Shown here: one piece after another, positions 1 through 13,500 of the stretch
Layout of the letters: every line of letters begins with the position of its first letter
How positions within the stretch are numbered: the stretch's first letter is position 1
From: Hippasteria phrygiana
Lineage: Eukaryota; Echinodermata; Asteroidea; Valvatida; Goniasteridae
Assembly (NCBI GenBank): GCA_037893225.1
Contig: JAZGUH010000412.1
Span: 186,001-250,000 of the forward strand
Reading direction: 5' to 3'
Length of the DNA stretch: 64,000 bases
Notes under the pieces: generated by a model
Told to the model about the DNA's origin: nothing
The model's input: only the letters and a program-made list of their open reading frames with translations
Databases searched by the model: none
Translations under genes and position numbers: made by a program

Positions 1-1480
1 TGGTAATGACGTGACGATGACGTCATTAAGTGTCAGATTACAAGCAATCAAAGATTTCTAGATTTAATCTTTGAAAATCAATATAAAATCAACAGAGAGG
101 TATCTGAATTTGCTTTTTACGGGAATTGATAGAATAATCAAGGGTCTTCATTTTTTATATTACGTGGAAAATCACATGACCCTTCCTTCCTTGAAAATAA
201 AGTAAAATTGTAATGTCCTTCTTCACGAGAAAGATGATTTTTTTCCCTACTTACCAATTATCAAAGAACATTTCTTTTTTGAACGAACAACACTTCAATC
301 TGAAACATCTTCAGTTCTCCACAGTCAAGAAGCTTTTTGGAGGGCGACAGAATAAAATTGTCCGACTTTTCTATGCGTCCGGTGACCACTACAGAACTTG
401 GAAGGAAAAGCCAGTTAACATTTTATAAGCGTTACCAGAGTGCGAAAATCAGATTCATGACGTCATCACACCGGCAGTAACAAAACACTTTTTGTACTTT
501 GAACATTGCTGAAAAATTAACCGTGAGCGCTATAATCCAGATTTTTCCTTCAAATGACACAGTGAACGTAAAAGGCTTCTTATAATGACGTACCCATGAC
601 GTCATCAGGTATCAAATTACAAAATCACGGTACCCTTCCTTCCGTTTGAAATCAAATTTGCTCGAAACTTCTTATCTCATGAACTACAGCACAAAATGCT
701 TTCCCATTTGAAGATCACATTGATCTTACCTTGGTCTACACTTTTGGTTGGAAGTGTTTTTACTTCTTCAAGATCTTTCGGAAGTTCAAAGTTAAATTCT
801 TATAGCATTAGATAATGGTTACAGAAACGACAACCTTGTTGCCACGTGCCTTCTTCGAGAGGTCTTAACTTTCTAATAATAGGTGTGGTTCACTGATCTC
901 CATTATACATTATACTAGAGATCAGTGGTGTGCTGGTGTGTACAGATGTAATGACATCATGACGTCATCAAGGTCAAATTACATACAAAAACCACTCGAC
1001 AATTACAAATTGTTGAAATATCATATTCCATTAACTGCAACTCCCAAGGTTTTCAAAATTAGTGATGAAATACATCTACATGTACGTCTTCTCTCTTACA
1101 TAATCTAACTGACTTAAAAAACACACAAATACAATGCGTTTGTTTTAACAAACGTAATGTTTTTTTGTTATTTGACCTTTACTTCCAGAATTACCGTAAG
1201 TTAAAAGTAAAATTCTTATTACTTTACATATGTAGCAGATATGAGAGCCTGGTTAGCACCTGCGTTGTTATAGAGGTCATATTATCTTTCCATTATAGAT
1301 TATGATAGATTTGGTAATGTGCACAGGTGTAATGATGTCAGAAATGACGTCATCAAGGTCAAATGACAAAACTTCAAAAACGAACATTCCTTTGGAAACA
1401 ACATGTTTCATGAACTGCAGCACATAAGATTTTCACGATTGGTGATGGTATACAGGTGCATCTTTTCTCTTTTAATCGAT
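1..1480. repeat. Degenerate tandem repeat with TGACGTCA sites
   Basis: Units of about 360-390 bp share the order: TGACGTCA palindrome, 'tcaaggtcaaat', A-rich stretch, 'catgaactgcagcac', 'gtgatg..atac'. Perfect TGACGTCA octamers lie at 18-25, 458-465, 597-604, 960-967 and 1345-1352, usually with a second diverged half copy beside them. I see no plausible coding sequence. This family differs in sequence from the arrays at 14.7-17.1 kb and 48-59 kb but shares the palindromic octamer. Confidence 0.6.
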
Positions 1481-1748
1481 ACAAAAAACGCCCAACACCG
1501 TGCGTTTGTTATAACAAACGACATATATCTAGTTATTATTATTATAGGTTTCCCGGCCGAATTCGGCAAAACAGCAGTCAAATTCATTAACGTGCATTCA
1601 TGTCAGAGCGATTTTTCTCAGTTTGTTGCTACCATGCTTCATTTTCAAACTTTGAGCCTTCAATTTCGTTTGCAGACATTTAATTGTGTACTTTCAGGCA
1701 TTCAATTTAATAATAGCTTCATTCAATTAGACCTTGCATACCCGTCAT

Positions 1749-2867
1749 TAGTGCTGGGCGATACGACGATAAAATCGCGATGATGCAATATTCGCCGCCC
1801 AAAAATCGAAATCGGCTACATGTTTTTTAAAATCGAAAAATCAAGATATCGCCGATATCGTTTTTAAAATTGCCGATTTTTTTCGGAACCCCTTTTTTCC
1901 CTTAAATAATCGGTGATACTTTCTTTTTACCAGCAAATTCACTAAAATTAATTTCCTTGTAAGCGAAGTTCAAATCGAAGTGACATCATCCTTTTGAACT
2001 TTTATTTATAGTGTAAATAATGCGCCTATCAATTGCTTTCAAAGTCATCCTGAATGTTTCATTAAAAATATTAAAAATCGTCTGTCTTAAAAGGGGAACA
2101 ATGCAAATTCTCCGGTCACATCGAACATACCGATTAATACCGTACAGTGGCCTACTTCTATTTTCTCATCTGACGAAATCTTGTGGTTAAAAACTCTTTT
2201 TATAAGTTTGAGCGAACATTTTTTTTCGGTTCGGGATCATTCTTTTAAAATGCTAATTCAATTAATAAAATTAAATGTGATTCAACAACTCGCAGACAAA
2301 AATATAAATAGGGGAGAAAACAATTGTTTCGGTTTTAAGTCTAAGTTTATAATAATGGAGAAGCTGTCAGTAACCCTAGGATAAGATGCAAAATCTATTA
2401 AAACGTTCTAAATATCTATACAACCAGCGTACGCTGCACTTCATTGTAATATTTAGTTTCATTCACATGCAAATTAGCCAGCCCAGCTCTGGCCATTTGA
2501 AACACGTGGGCAAGGGAAACCCCCCCCCCCCCCCCCTTGTGTTGGTCATTGTGTTCCCGGAATCTCAGGAATTCTTTTAAGAAATCTAGGGGGATGTGTT
2601 AGGTAACAATAGTCTGGAGTGTATAGGGTAATGGCTCTGGCTGGTGGCGGTAACAAAGAAAAGGCTTTGATCCAGATATCCGCAGACTAAGCCTAGACTA
2701 TGCTGTTTCTCAATATTGATGGCTGGCGACAAACACGTCCGGCGATATGAACAAACTTTTGCGACATTTCAATCATGCTGAAATTTGTTGACGATATTAT
2801 CGCCATATCGGCGATATCGCAATTTTTAAAAAATTGACTACGAACAAAATCAATATCGTCAGCCCTA
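1749..2867. mobile_element. Non-autonomous hAT-type DNA transposon
   Basis: The element begins TAGTGCTGGGCGATA and ends with the imperfect inverted form TATCGTCAGCCCTA. It is flanked by a perfect 8-bp direct repeat CCCGTCAT (1741-1748 and 2868-2875), the target-duplication length of hAT elements. Subterminal regions are rich in 'gatatcgccgatatcg' motifs. No transposase frame is visible. A long C run at about 2521-2536 interrupts the middle. The segment at about 2530-2632 reappears inverted at 24783-24880. Confidence 0.8.
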
Positions 2868-3139
2868 CCCGTCATTCCATTTCACGCCGCGTGACTGAAA
2901 GAAGGAATTTTACTGCCGAAATTTACTTTCGTTTTCGTCTATGGGCAATCATTTTCGCACTTCGAGCCTTCAAATTGGAGAAGGAAAGTACAATGTTTGA
3001 GGAAAACTTTAAAAGACATGTAACAGGAATGCACGACAAATTAATTACGGTGCGTATATGATAGAGGTATGTTCCACGTATTGGCTTGTATATTTTTTAT
3101 ATCACAAACGACAAATTACAGATCAGAAATGCATTTAGT

Positions 3140-4560
3140 CCAATAATGATTGGAGGCGATACTTGCCCTGGACCTTCATCACGGATGCTGATACAAAAAT
3201 CCCTGAAATGCATTTTACTGACTTGTAATTTTACAACAAACACACACAGTCGTACTTCCCCAATACGTCCGAGGACAATGCTTTGTGTTTCCTATTGTTC
3301 CTTTAATATAACCAACCCCCATAGACTAAGCACGTATCCTTACGTTCGAGGACCGATTTCAACAAAAGACTCTACGTTCGAGGACTGAAAGGTTTCTTTG
3401 TGTTTCCTTTCTTCTCTTGTCCTCGGAGATATATACAGTGCACGTACACACACACACACACCCAGTCATGTAAACAGGTGGACCTCCCATTGTTCCTCTT
3501 TTGTTTATACTAACTTTTTCGGAAGGCCTCCCATTGGTTTTGTACACGATTTTCAATCGTGGACCTTGACACAATCGCGGACCCTATTGTCCTCTTTGTT
3601 AAAGGTCCATGGTCTGAATAGCTATACAAACGCACATGTATCCGCGTTTTTGCATCCCTGTAGAGACATGGCATTGTTCTCCCCTTTGTCCCTGTACTTA
3701 AGCAAACCCCCATAGACTTTGTACACAAAATTCCTTGTGGAGACAACCTAACCCATAGAATTGCCCTGTGGAGACCTATTTAGTCCCTTTGTCTCTATTG
3801 TTTTATGTCTCCACAGGGTACGGCATACATATCTCTCCACAAATGCGTGTCCTATTGTTCCCTCTTTTGTTTGTACTCTAACTTTTTCAGAAGACTCCCA
3901 TAGGTTTTGTACACGATCTCAATCGCGGACGTACGCTGGGAATCGCGGACGATATTGTTCTCTTTTGTTCTCCGGAATTTTTCGTCTGCGGTTTGAATAC
4001 CCCAACACGTTCACACACTTGACACGACATTCAGTCTGGGGTACATGATTGCTCGACTTTACTTTCCTTCTTTTATTCTCCTTTGTCCCCATTGAAATCT
4101 CAAAACTCATAGCGTAAACCTTGTGGGGTAGGTCGATTTCTAAAGACGAGCTTGTGGGGTAGTATTGTCCCCATTGTTACCCTTTCACACATGTACCCCA
4201 CAAGTAGACTAATGTAAACGCACACGTGCGTTTTCCTATACTTATGAATGGAACCCTTCTTTTGTTCCCTTTGTTTGTACTTTAACTTTTTCCGAACAGC
4301 TCGCATAAGGTTTGTACACGAAATTCTCTCAAGGACTCGTCCCAAGTCCTCGGTGTCATTGTCCCAATTCCTCTCTCGTATAGCCTAACCCGCTCACAAG
4401 TGTGTAAACGCCTGCAATCGGGGACCTCCTATTGTCCTCCTATTGTTAATACTTTAACTTTTTGGCAAGGCCCTCATTGATTTTGTACACGATTTTCAAA
4501 CGGGGACCGTTCTCAATCAGGGACCATATTGTCCTCTATTGTTAAAGGAAACATGATATA
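3140..4560. repeat. Old degenerate repeat block, copy 1
   Basis: The block repeats variants of the same phrases: 'caatcgcggac', 'cctattgtcctcttttgtt', 'actttaactttttc', 'cccatagactttgtacac', 'cttgtggagac'. Units are roughly 90-130 bp but irregular. A stretch at about 3248-3455 is nearly identical to 5961-6164, and a related fragment lies at about 21960-22160. Short reading frames here are broken and low in complexity, so I call no gene. I do not recognise the family. Confidence 0.5.
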
Positions 4561-4840
4561 GGATTTATATTGCATTATTCCTGCTTAAAACAATAAAGTA
4601 TTATCTTGACAATGATATTTTGTGTCCAGAGACAATTATTTCCCAGATTAAATATGAGAAAACAATTTTTGAAAATGTTTGTCCAAGCTACTCCGCCCCC
4701 TGAGTGGGACCCTCATTAACATAAGTGTGTGACGTAGATCGAGGCACATTACCCATTCATCACGGGTATGCATTGTGTGTACATTGTACGGCGAAAATTC
4801 TTCGTCCAAAATCTAAGCAAAATATAGTGGTTTTTCGGCC

Positions 4841-5184
4841 ATGCCGACAAGGTGTGTGGCTGCTGGGTGCAGCAAAACAACGACGGGTGGAGTAAGCCTT
4901 CATTTATTTCCAACTGAAGCGAAATATCGGAGAATTCAGACGGCGAAAGTGAAGGTGACAAGAGCAAAGAGGTCCGGCCCAGCAGCTTTTCAGCGTTATG
5001 TAGCGACCACTTTGAGCCGTCGTGTTTCGATACTGGTATTTTCAAATCCTTTGGGATGACCATTAAAAATATGCTCAAGTCCACTGCCATCCCAACAAAG
5101 TTCCCAGATGTGATTAAGATAAAGGCGAAAGCAGTTAAACGGCCCATTCCCCGAGGAGCCTTCGCTAAAAGGGAGAAAATCAGG
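4841..5184 (+). pseudogene. THAP-domain first exon with one frameshift
   Basis: This is the N-terminal exon of a THAP zinc-finger (C2CH) DNA-binding protein. The ATG at 4841 opens 'MPTRCVAAGC', which supplies zinc ligands Cys5 and Cys10, followed by 'GVSLHLFP', typical of the family. The second ligand pair (C-x2-H in 'LCSDHFEPSCF') and the AVPTF-like box ('AIPTKFP') are present but in the next frame. A single missing base near 4979 separates the two halves. A clear GT splice donor follows at 5185-5186. THAP domains occur in host regulators and in P-element transposases, and no following exon was found before MRPL12, so I cannot say which this is. The lesion may be a real mutation or an assembly error. 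Confidence 0.7.
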
Positions 5185-5509
5185 GTAAGTTCGATGTATT
5201 GTTAGTTGTTGTTGCAACTTACGAAATTGCACGTGTAGACCTAGTGTGTATACGGGCCGGGTCCAGACTATCGAGTCGATCCATGAATTTCGGTGCCTCG
5301 GTCTACGTCACGAACAGCGCCCTCAATTTGAGTCTCAACAAATTTCAAAAAGGGGGGTCAATTTGTGAGCTGCAAATAATCACACTAAAACTTCGCTTAA
5401 ACCAGTTTGGCTTTTAATTCCCATTTATTACATATAAATGAATATATTTATGAAATAAAATGTGATCCGGTCAATTTGAGAAGCATGGTTCCTTTAAAGG
5501 TCCTCTATT

Positions 5510-6380
5510 GAATGCAAAAAAAACCTCACACACACCCATGTGTAAATACATGTACCTGCAATCGCGGCCCACTTTTGTCCCTCTTTTGTTTATATTTTAA
5601 CTTTTTCAGAAGGCCTCCCATATGTTTTGTACACGATTTTCAATCGTGGACGTTCGGTCAATCGTGGACATTCGGTCAATCGTGGACCCTTTGTCTACGC
5701 CCTTACTCTTTTGTCCCTAGTCCACAATTGCCGGTATTTACACACGCACACGTACATGTAGGTGTGTATCGACCTCCAAACACGGACGTCCTATTGTTCC
5801 CTCTTTTGTCAGAAGACACCCATAGGATTTGTACACTATCTCAATTGCGGACGTATTTTGGGAATCCCGGACGTATTTTGGGAATCCCGGACGATATTGT
5901 TCCCTTTGTTATACGTCCACGTTTGTTTGGGAGAACAAATGCATACATGTATGCACACCCAGTCGTACTTCCCCAATACGTCCGACGACATGCTTTGTGT
6001 TTCCTATTGTTCCTTTAATATAACCAACCCCCATAGACTAAGCACGTATCCTTACGTTCGAGGACCGATTTCAACAAAAGACTCTACGTTCGAGGACTGA
6101 AAGGTTTCTTTGTGTTTCCTTTCTTCTCTTGTCCTCGTAGATATATACAGTGCACGTACACACATCCGCGTTTTTGCATCCCTGTGGAGACATGGCATTG
6201 TTCTCCTTTGCCCCTATAAAAAATACATGTAGCAAACCCCCATAGACTTTGTACACAAAATTCCTTGGAGACAAACCTAACCCATAGAACTGCCTAGAGA
6301 CCTACATGTATTCAGTCCCTTTGTCTCTATTGTTTTCATGTCTCTACAGGGTACAGTATATCTCTCCACACATGCATGTG
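5510..6380. repeat. Old degenerate repeat block, copy 2
   Basis: Same family as the block at 3140-4560. It contains near-identical stretches (5961-6164 versus 3248-3455) and an internal short tandem of 'cggtcaatcgtggac' and 'ttttgggaatcccggacg'. The overlapping open frames here are products of the repeat and look non-coding. Confidence 0.5.
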
Positions 6381-7249
6381 TATTATGATTTATGTTTGTG
6401 CCAATGAATTAAGATTATTCTGAATTTTTTCGCAATGGTTTATTTTCTTCATTTATCACATTTTTAGAGTAATTATATATTTGTCTCTCCATTTTTCATT
6501 TGCTTTTTTCATCTTTTTTTTTTAATGCATTCCCCCCCCCCCCCCTTTTTTTCATTTATTACTCCTTTCTGATATATGCTTACTTTGGGCTGTTTTATTT
6601 GATTGCTGTTATTCTTTCTTTTCATAATTATTCAAACAGAAACAAAATACGAATTAGAAGATTAACATTAAATGAAAAACAATGCACGGATGTCACAAAT
6701 GCTTCACTATTCACTAAATTGAATGCCCAAACGCTTAATACCGCTGAGTGTCCGCGCGAATTTAAATGCTATTTGCATGTTTTTCCAAATTGAATGCTGA
6801 CTCTTCAATTTTGTATAACAAGAGTGTGCAATCGCATGCTCATGAATTTAAATTGAATGATCATTTTTAATCTTTGATTGGTGATCTAGATCGTCAATCA
6901 ATTTCATGCTGTTAAATTGAATGAACCTATCGTTAATTCGGATGCTAAGTTTACAAAGTTGGGCGGGAAACCTATATTATTTTTATTAATATGGTCACTC
7001 GTATAAGTGTGTAGTTTATATTGCACAGTTTGCATCAATCAGATGTACATGTACATGTCTATGAGAAACTATAAGATCATATTCTTGCTACAAGGTACAA
7101 GTAGTGTACACATTCATGATGTTACATTTACATGTACACGTACACGTACGGGCCTAACATCCAAATTTGTGTCCTAAAATGTACAACTGTAGGTCTGTGT
7201 TGAAGGACAATTTGTAGTTGCCCCGAGTTTTAACGCTTTTAACATTGTT
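6381..7249. other. Upstream flank of MRPL12, no feature identified
   Basis: AT-rich sequence with a poly-T/poly-C stretch at about 6512-6550 and palindromic ACATGT/GTACAC microsatellite from about 7040 to 7150. The MRPL12 promoter and 5' untranslated region must lie here or further upstream. I see no convincing TATA box. Confidence 0.3.
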
Positions 7250-7501
7250 ATGGCACAATGTAGATCATGCAGATTGCAGACATCTCAATTCTCAGTGCAA
7301 CGGAATACCCGGACACTGCCAATAATGAAACACAGACTCCAAGGTGACATCACCCCAGCAACAAGGAGGTATAGCAATGATGCCATTCCACCGCCTCCCA
7401 TCGATGGAGAAGTCCAGTACCCAGAGAAAATCACCAACATTGTGGCACAGATATCCAGCCTTACAATAGCAGAAGTGGCAGATCTCAATCGATTATTGAA
7501 G
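7250..7501 (+). CDS. MRPL12: MRPL12 coding exon 1
   Basis: Encodes residues 1-84: the mitochondrial targeting region, a proline stretch ('AIPPPPIDG') and the start of the dimerisation domain. The donor is GAAG/GTAATC, phase 0. Confidence 0.93.
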
Positions 7502-10500
7502 GTAATCGTAAAAGGGGTAGAGTCCAGGACAGAAAATTGAAAAGGATTCAAAAGTTTAACCGTATAGACACATTTCAAGAGTTAGCAGTGCAGAGACCAG
7601 GGGTTAATAATTATGCAGTTCAAGTACATGTACATGTACATGTAGCATAACTTCAGGTACATGTACACTGAACTTGTACTTGACACAATTTACAATGTAC
7701 ATCATGTACATAAGTATGTACATGTACATGTATGTTAACACTTAAACAGTCCTAAGAACCGGTTCCAGATTATGGAATCGAGTACACGTAACCATATTAT
7801 TACATTTACTTAGTAATTTCGCAGGCAATGCAAAAGGAAGTTTTTGTATGTCATTTGTGGGGAATATTCAAAATGAAAGCCATGGTACATGTACATGAAA
7901 AATCAAAACGGATTAACCCTAACGTCCTCGGCATTCACTTGGGGTACAGGCTAGTACTGTACTACAAAATACTACTCAATTCCCATGCATACTACAGTTT
8001 ACTCATCAAGTAGTATTTTATAGTGTGAGGTTACATTTATGACCTTTGCGAAAATGCAGTTTACACCGTAAAGCTACATTATTGTACATGAGCTCACTGA
8101 ACACAAGTACACTTGCATCTTGCTGTATTGATGCACTGATGTGGTAGTATTAACATGTAATGTGGTAGTGCAGTGTATGAGGTGCGATCAAAAAGTTCAG
8201 AGACTGTTTCTGTTACGAACGAACGGAGCACAGCACAGTGCATATAGCAGGTGTAAGCAATAACTTTCTCGAGCAAGTATTCCAAGTTGCATCACTTGAT
8301 CAACATCAGCACCCGTGTTACACACATTTTTGTGACCACTGGTACGTGCGCATTTGCAATTTCACCATGGAACTGAATCACGAGCAGAAGCAGTACCGTG
8401 TCTAAGTCTGCGAGGATCTCCGTCAACAGGCTGAGATGACCCAAACTTCATGTCGAGGATCATCAGTGGAGACGAGAGTTGGGTCTACGGCCACTACCCA
8501 GAGACAAAAACGGCAGTCTTCGCAGTAAAAGAGCCTGCCACGCAGTCTCCAAGACCGAAGAAGGCGTGTCAGGTCAGGAGCGCAACCAAGAGCATGCTCA
8601 TCATCTTCTCAGACATTCGCGGGGTTGTGCACCGTGAATTCCTCCCCCAGAGTTCTACTGCACCATGAGACGTCTATGAGGGAGAACATTTGGCGCAAAC
8701 ACCCTGAAATACGGTGCGCTGGCAATTTGGTGCTCCAACATGACAACACGCCCACTTACAGCACGTTAAAAACGCACAAGTTTCTCGCCCGCAACAATAC
8801 GATCATCGCTCCCCACCCCCCTACTCGCCAGATTTGGCTCGCTGCGACTTCTTTCTGTTCCCCCAAATAAAGTTCAAGCTAAAGGGTCGCCGTTTTGACA
8901 CTGGAGAAAAATCACAGATGGTGCTTGACGCTCTTTCACGGAACAGGATTTCCAGGGAGTGTTCCAAGCATGGCAGGAGCGCTGGGAGCGGTGTATCGCT
9001 GCACAAGGGGACTACTTTGAAGGGGATGGCGGCCAGATTTAAATCACGTACGGTTTTTGCTTGTTATAGGCGCAGTCTCGGAACTTTTTGATTGCACCTT
9101 GTATTGTGTAAAAAAAAACATTACGCAGCTACATGTATAAATGCAGTGTTTTGTGAAATGGATTGCAAGGATCTTGCACAGCTGCAGAAAAATTATGTTG
9201 CATAAATCCTATGTCGTGCCATACATTCTACATTTGTATGCACTGTTTTGTGAAATTGGCTGTATCAGGAGAAATTTATACAGTGACTAAATCCGAAGGC
9301 CAAAACCTACTTTCTGTGTGATTGTACATGTAGCATGGTTTGGTTGTTGTACTTTAAAGCGAAACAATTTTTAGTGATTTCTTTTTCTCCTTTTTTTATA
9401 GCAAACTCTAGGCATTCAAGATGCTCCAGTCATGGCCATGGGAGCAGTAGCTGCCCCACCAGCAGCCCAAGAGGTGAATGGTATCAGGTTTTTTTAAAAT
9501 ATTAAACCCTTGTGGTGTTTCCATTTTTTATCATGATATAAGTCCAGAAGTTGTATCCTCGTAGAGTGATTCCCACAATGTCACTTCCCAATGCTGTATC
9601 GTAAAAGTTGGGGCGTGATTCCTGGCTATACGGCATTATGGGTTTATGACCTTCAACTCACACCAGCCGAACAAAGTCACCGACAATTTGGGAGACCGCC
9701 AACATTACAACATGTACAAATGTACATGTAGGGCAGGATAGCTCAGTTGGTAGCAACAGTACAATATTCCGGAGGTTGCAGATTCAAATCCCGCTCCTGC
9801 CACTTTGTTCACTTCGGGATTTGTCTGTAATGATATCCACTGGATTGATTTCTGAAATACAATGTACATGTACATGTACATGTCCTGTAATTGATAGCAC
9901 TGTTTGCAGTAGACCTTTTTTCATGCATGGACTTATAGTACAAATGTATGCTAAGGAAGTGTTTATGGGTCATTCTATGAATTTGGGGTCCAATTTTGGT
10001 GTCCCTGTTACACCTGACATGTATAGGATTTTGCAATTGAGGATGCATTCTTCAAAATCCTAACCCCCTAGGGTGCATGCAAAATCACATTAAACTTGGA
10101 GGATTTGGGATGGTTAGCGTTAATGCCTTCTATCTCTAAGGGTGATTACGTAAAGCAAAGTACATGTACATGTACCTACATTGTACCAAACAAGTAACAA
10201 ATAGTGTGAAGTCAATTTTAATGATACTTGATGGGTCAGGTGTAACAGGGACACCAAAACAATTTTGGACCCCTTAATGCTAGAATGACCCTTATTCAAG
10301 TAAACCAGTGAAAGTATGCTGTGTTGTGCATGTGGTTTAACCTGCCCCATACGATACATGTATGATGATCACTCCAAGGCGGTCCACATGTGGTGGTTTT
10401 GTATGCGATCTGGTCAAGGGGGAGAAAAGGTCTGTTAGCCAAATATGCTCAAAATAGATCCATGAAAGTTTAACCCTCCCGCCGAATCTTCCTTTGCCGA

Positions 10501-13500
10501 AATCAGCACGAGGAGTATTTACATTGATTGGCATACATGACTTTATTTATTTAATTAATTACTTACTTTTTTTGTCATTTCACATTGCTTTTAAGCAATT
10601 TATTATTATACTGTACTATATTTGAGTATAGTCCATGAGAAGCCAGTCTATTCAAGGACTCCTGGGCCATAGTCAGTGACCATGACTTTTCGGACAGCAT
10701 GGGTTCCAACGATGCCACACAAACATCACAAAAGTGAAGAAAAATATTTTAAAAACGCACACAAGCTCTTGTCAAAGAGCAACATAAAATTGAGGGGCAT
10801 GGATTTGAAAGATGAAAATACACATTATGTTATGACTTGTTAAAACAAACCATAATCAAAACCCCAATATACTCTCTCACGAGTAAAAAAAAAAACCACT
10901 AAAATCGGTCACAAAGTGTGCGTTAAAACTCCACAGGAACAACAAAGCCACAAGGGCTATAGATAGAAAAAAAAATTAAATGGGAGGAACTCCGCGGTCA
11001 ACCTGGAGCCAGTTTCGAAAAACTGTAAGGGCTCCCCATTCACAGCAAAATGTCCTGTCTGTGAAAGCGGATCCATGTTCATATTCTGCTGATCCATAAA
11101 TGAGCAATCCGCTGACACAAACAAGAAAATGGACCAGAACAGTAAAAGGTTTGCTGCATTGCTCCTCAAACTTAAAAGACAAAACAAAACGGAGAGCTGC
11201 CCTGCGAGCCCAATTTGACACGTTGAACTAATGGTCCATGCTTTATAATATGGCCCCTCTTATGGACTTGAAATATTTAAACTGACCCCTTGGGGAAACA
11301 TGAACTCCGTCCGGGCTCAAAAACCCGGCAAGCTTGTGAGACATTCCTTTATGTTGCCAATATTTTACTCCTTTTTCTTCAATGCTAACGACCTTTAAGT
11401 ACATGTTGACTTTGTTTACATGATCGTTGTATTTTGCCAGCTCATCTACTGACTTAAAATACTTGCCCAACTTGCTTCTATGCAAAATTTGACAAACCAT
11501 GACTGTATGTGCATGCGACGTGTCACGTATAATTTGCGCTGTATGCCATGTATGCAGTAGCGCATCCGCTACAGACAAGGGATCATTCAAGGAGCATAAG
11601 TCATTACTACCACATTGAACAATGACAATATCTGGAGACTGTGCCGTAATGAGCCCCATATTTCTCTGAACGTCAAGTATTTTCCAACCCCCCTTACAGA
11701 CATACAAGACTTTCACATTCTCGATACCAAAATTACGTGTAAAAACACGGTCCGCCTTGTGTCTTATATCATCCCTCAATCTTCTGATGAATGAATGACC
11801 AACAAGAGATACTTTAACCTGCCTGATGGGTACAGCATGTTCTAAGCTAGTCGCCATTATATGATTATTTACTATTAAAGCAACAGAATCTTCACCGTGG
11901 AAACTTTTTCGCCAACAACAGCCTTCTTTCGTACATGTAGCTGTATCAGTAATGAGGAATAAGCATACGTTTACGTTAGAATACGGGAATATTATGCCTT
12001 TCGTTAGGCCTTAGATACAGCCTCAGAATACAAAGCTTTTCAGCCCACAACTCACCTAGCAGATCCTGTGTCTATTGCGGATCGACGTAGGTACACAACC
12101 GACCAAAGAAGGGTGAAGAAAACAGCTGCTTTTTCCTCCAAAATATTATTTCTTTCAGAGACCAGAATTGGCCGGTGTTGAAAGGCGGACAGTGCTGTCA
12201 TATAATAGTGCTATCTGTAATACTCTGTAATAAAGCCCGTTGTTATGGACGAAGCTTTGGGCCAATCGTATACCGCCAACGTGTGTGGCCCGATCTCAAA
12301 CAGCTAATGAGCTGCACCGACGTATGTGCACAGCGCGTGCGTCATAGGGGATCGTCTTGTTTTTGTTTACTTTGTAACAGCAGTGTAAATGTAAATGTTA
12401 ATGTAAGAACCGGTCACCTAATACTTCGGGGACCGCGTTCCATAAACTAGATTAAACATAGCGTTTAATCTTCATTTGTTATTCAAAGTGTTTTCTTATA
12501 ATTTGTAATCACTCATAGGCCCTACCGTTGGTTGAAAATAAGTTTGTTGTAATACTAAAAAAAACTTGGCCGTTCGTACTTTCATTATATAGTGCCCTCC
12601 AGTGTTGGAGGTCTCAAAGCCGGCCTCGAGGCCGGCCTCGGCCTCGGAGAGCAAGGCCTCGGCCTTGGCCTCGGCCTCGGAGCCTTCCGGACTCAATGAA
12701 TCTTGTCGAGGCTGGCTCGAGGCCGCCCACTTCAACCAATTTTCCCACTAATTCACTTGTGTTTTCTGTTTCAATTAATTTTTTTTTTTTACCGTATCAA
12801 ACTTTCGAGAAGCTGCCCCAGTGGGTTCCGTGAAACGAAATAAAATTATAAGCAGATATGCACGAATGAATGAACATTGTACCATAGAGCTGCAGATCCA
12901 CGACGTTAGCATCTTCTTGCAGAACCAGCAGTCTACTCCCGCTAATAGACTGGTTCCTCTTCCACCACTTCACTCGACCCATGAACTTCCACTATTGTGT
13001 TACATGTACATACATTGCACGTACTCGGGTAGTCTTGGTTCCAAGATGACTCCTTAGCGGTGCGACGTATAGCGCGCACAGATCAGAGCCGCACAGCGCC
13101 CTCTACACACGCACGCCAACGCCAAATCGCCAAGGACGCCTTGGCCCTTCCCCTTTTGTATACGTAGGGAACTGCGCACGACCTGTATATATGCATAATT
13201 TAACAGGCAGGTCAAAAATATAATGGCACTTGTGCACTGGAGGAAATCATGTTTTAGTACATGTAATTAGCTGGCTAGTCAGTCAGAAGATGGAATGTTT
13301 GTGTCGGGGATGATGTAAATTAGAACAGATACATGTATGTTTCCTCTTTTGCCCTGTCCCGACGTAGCTAGTCAGGTAACATACGTACGTTCATGCGTAC
13401 CTCAAGCTGTATGGCACAGGGAAACTAGACCAGTGAGTCGGCGATTATACAATGCATGCAATGTGGGTCATGCGATTATATGCACTCTTCGTCACACGCG

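Noticed and set aside
9731..9803. Functional tRNA gene
   Set aside because: The acceptor stem is good, but the D arm and anticodon arm do not fold; it belongs to a repeat family.
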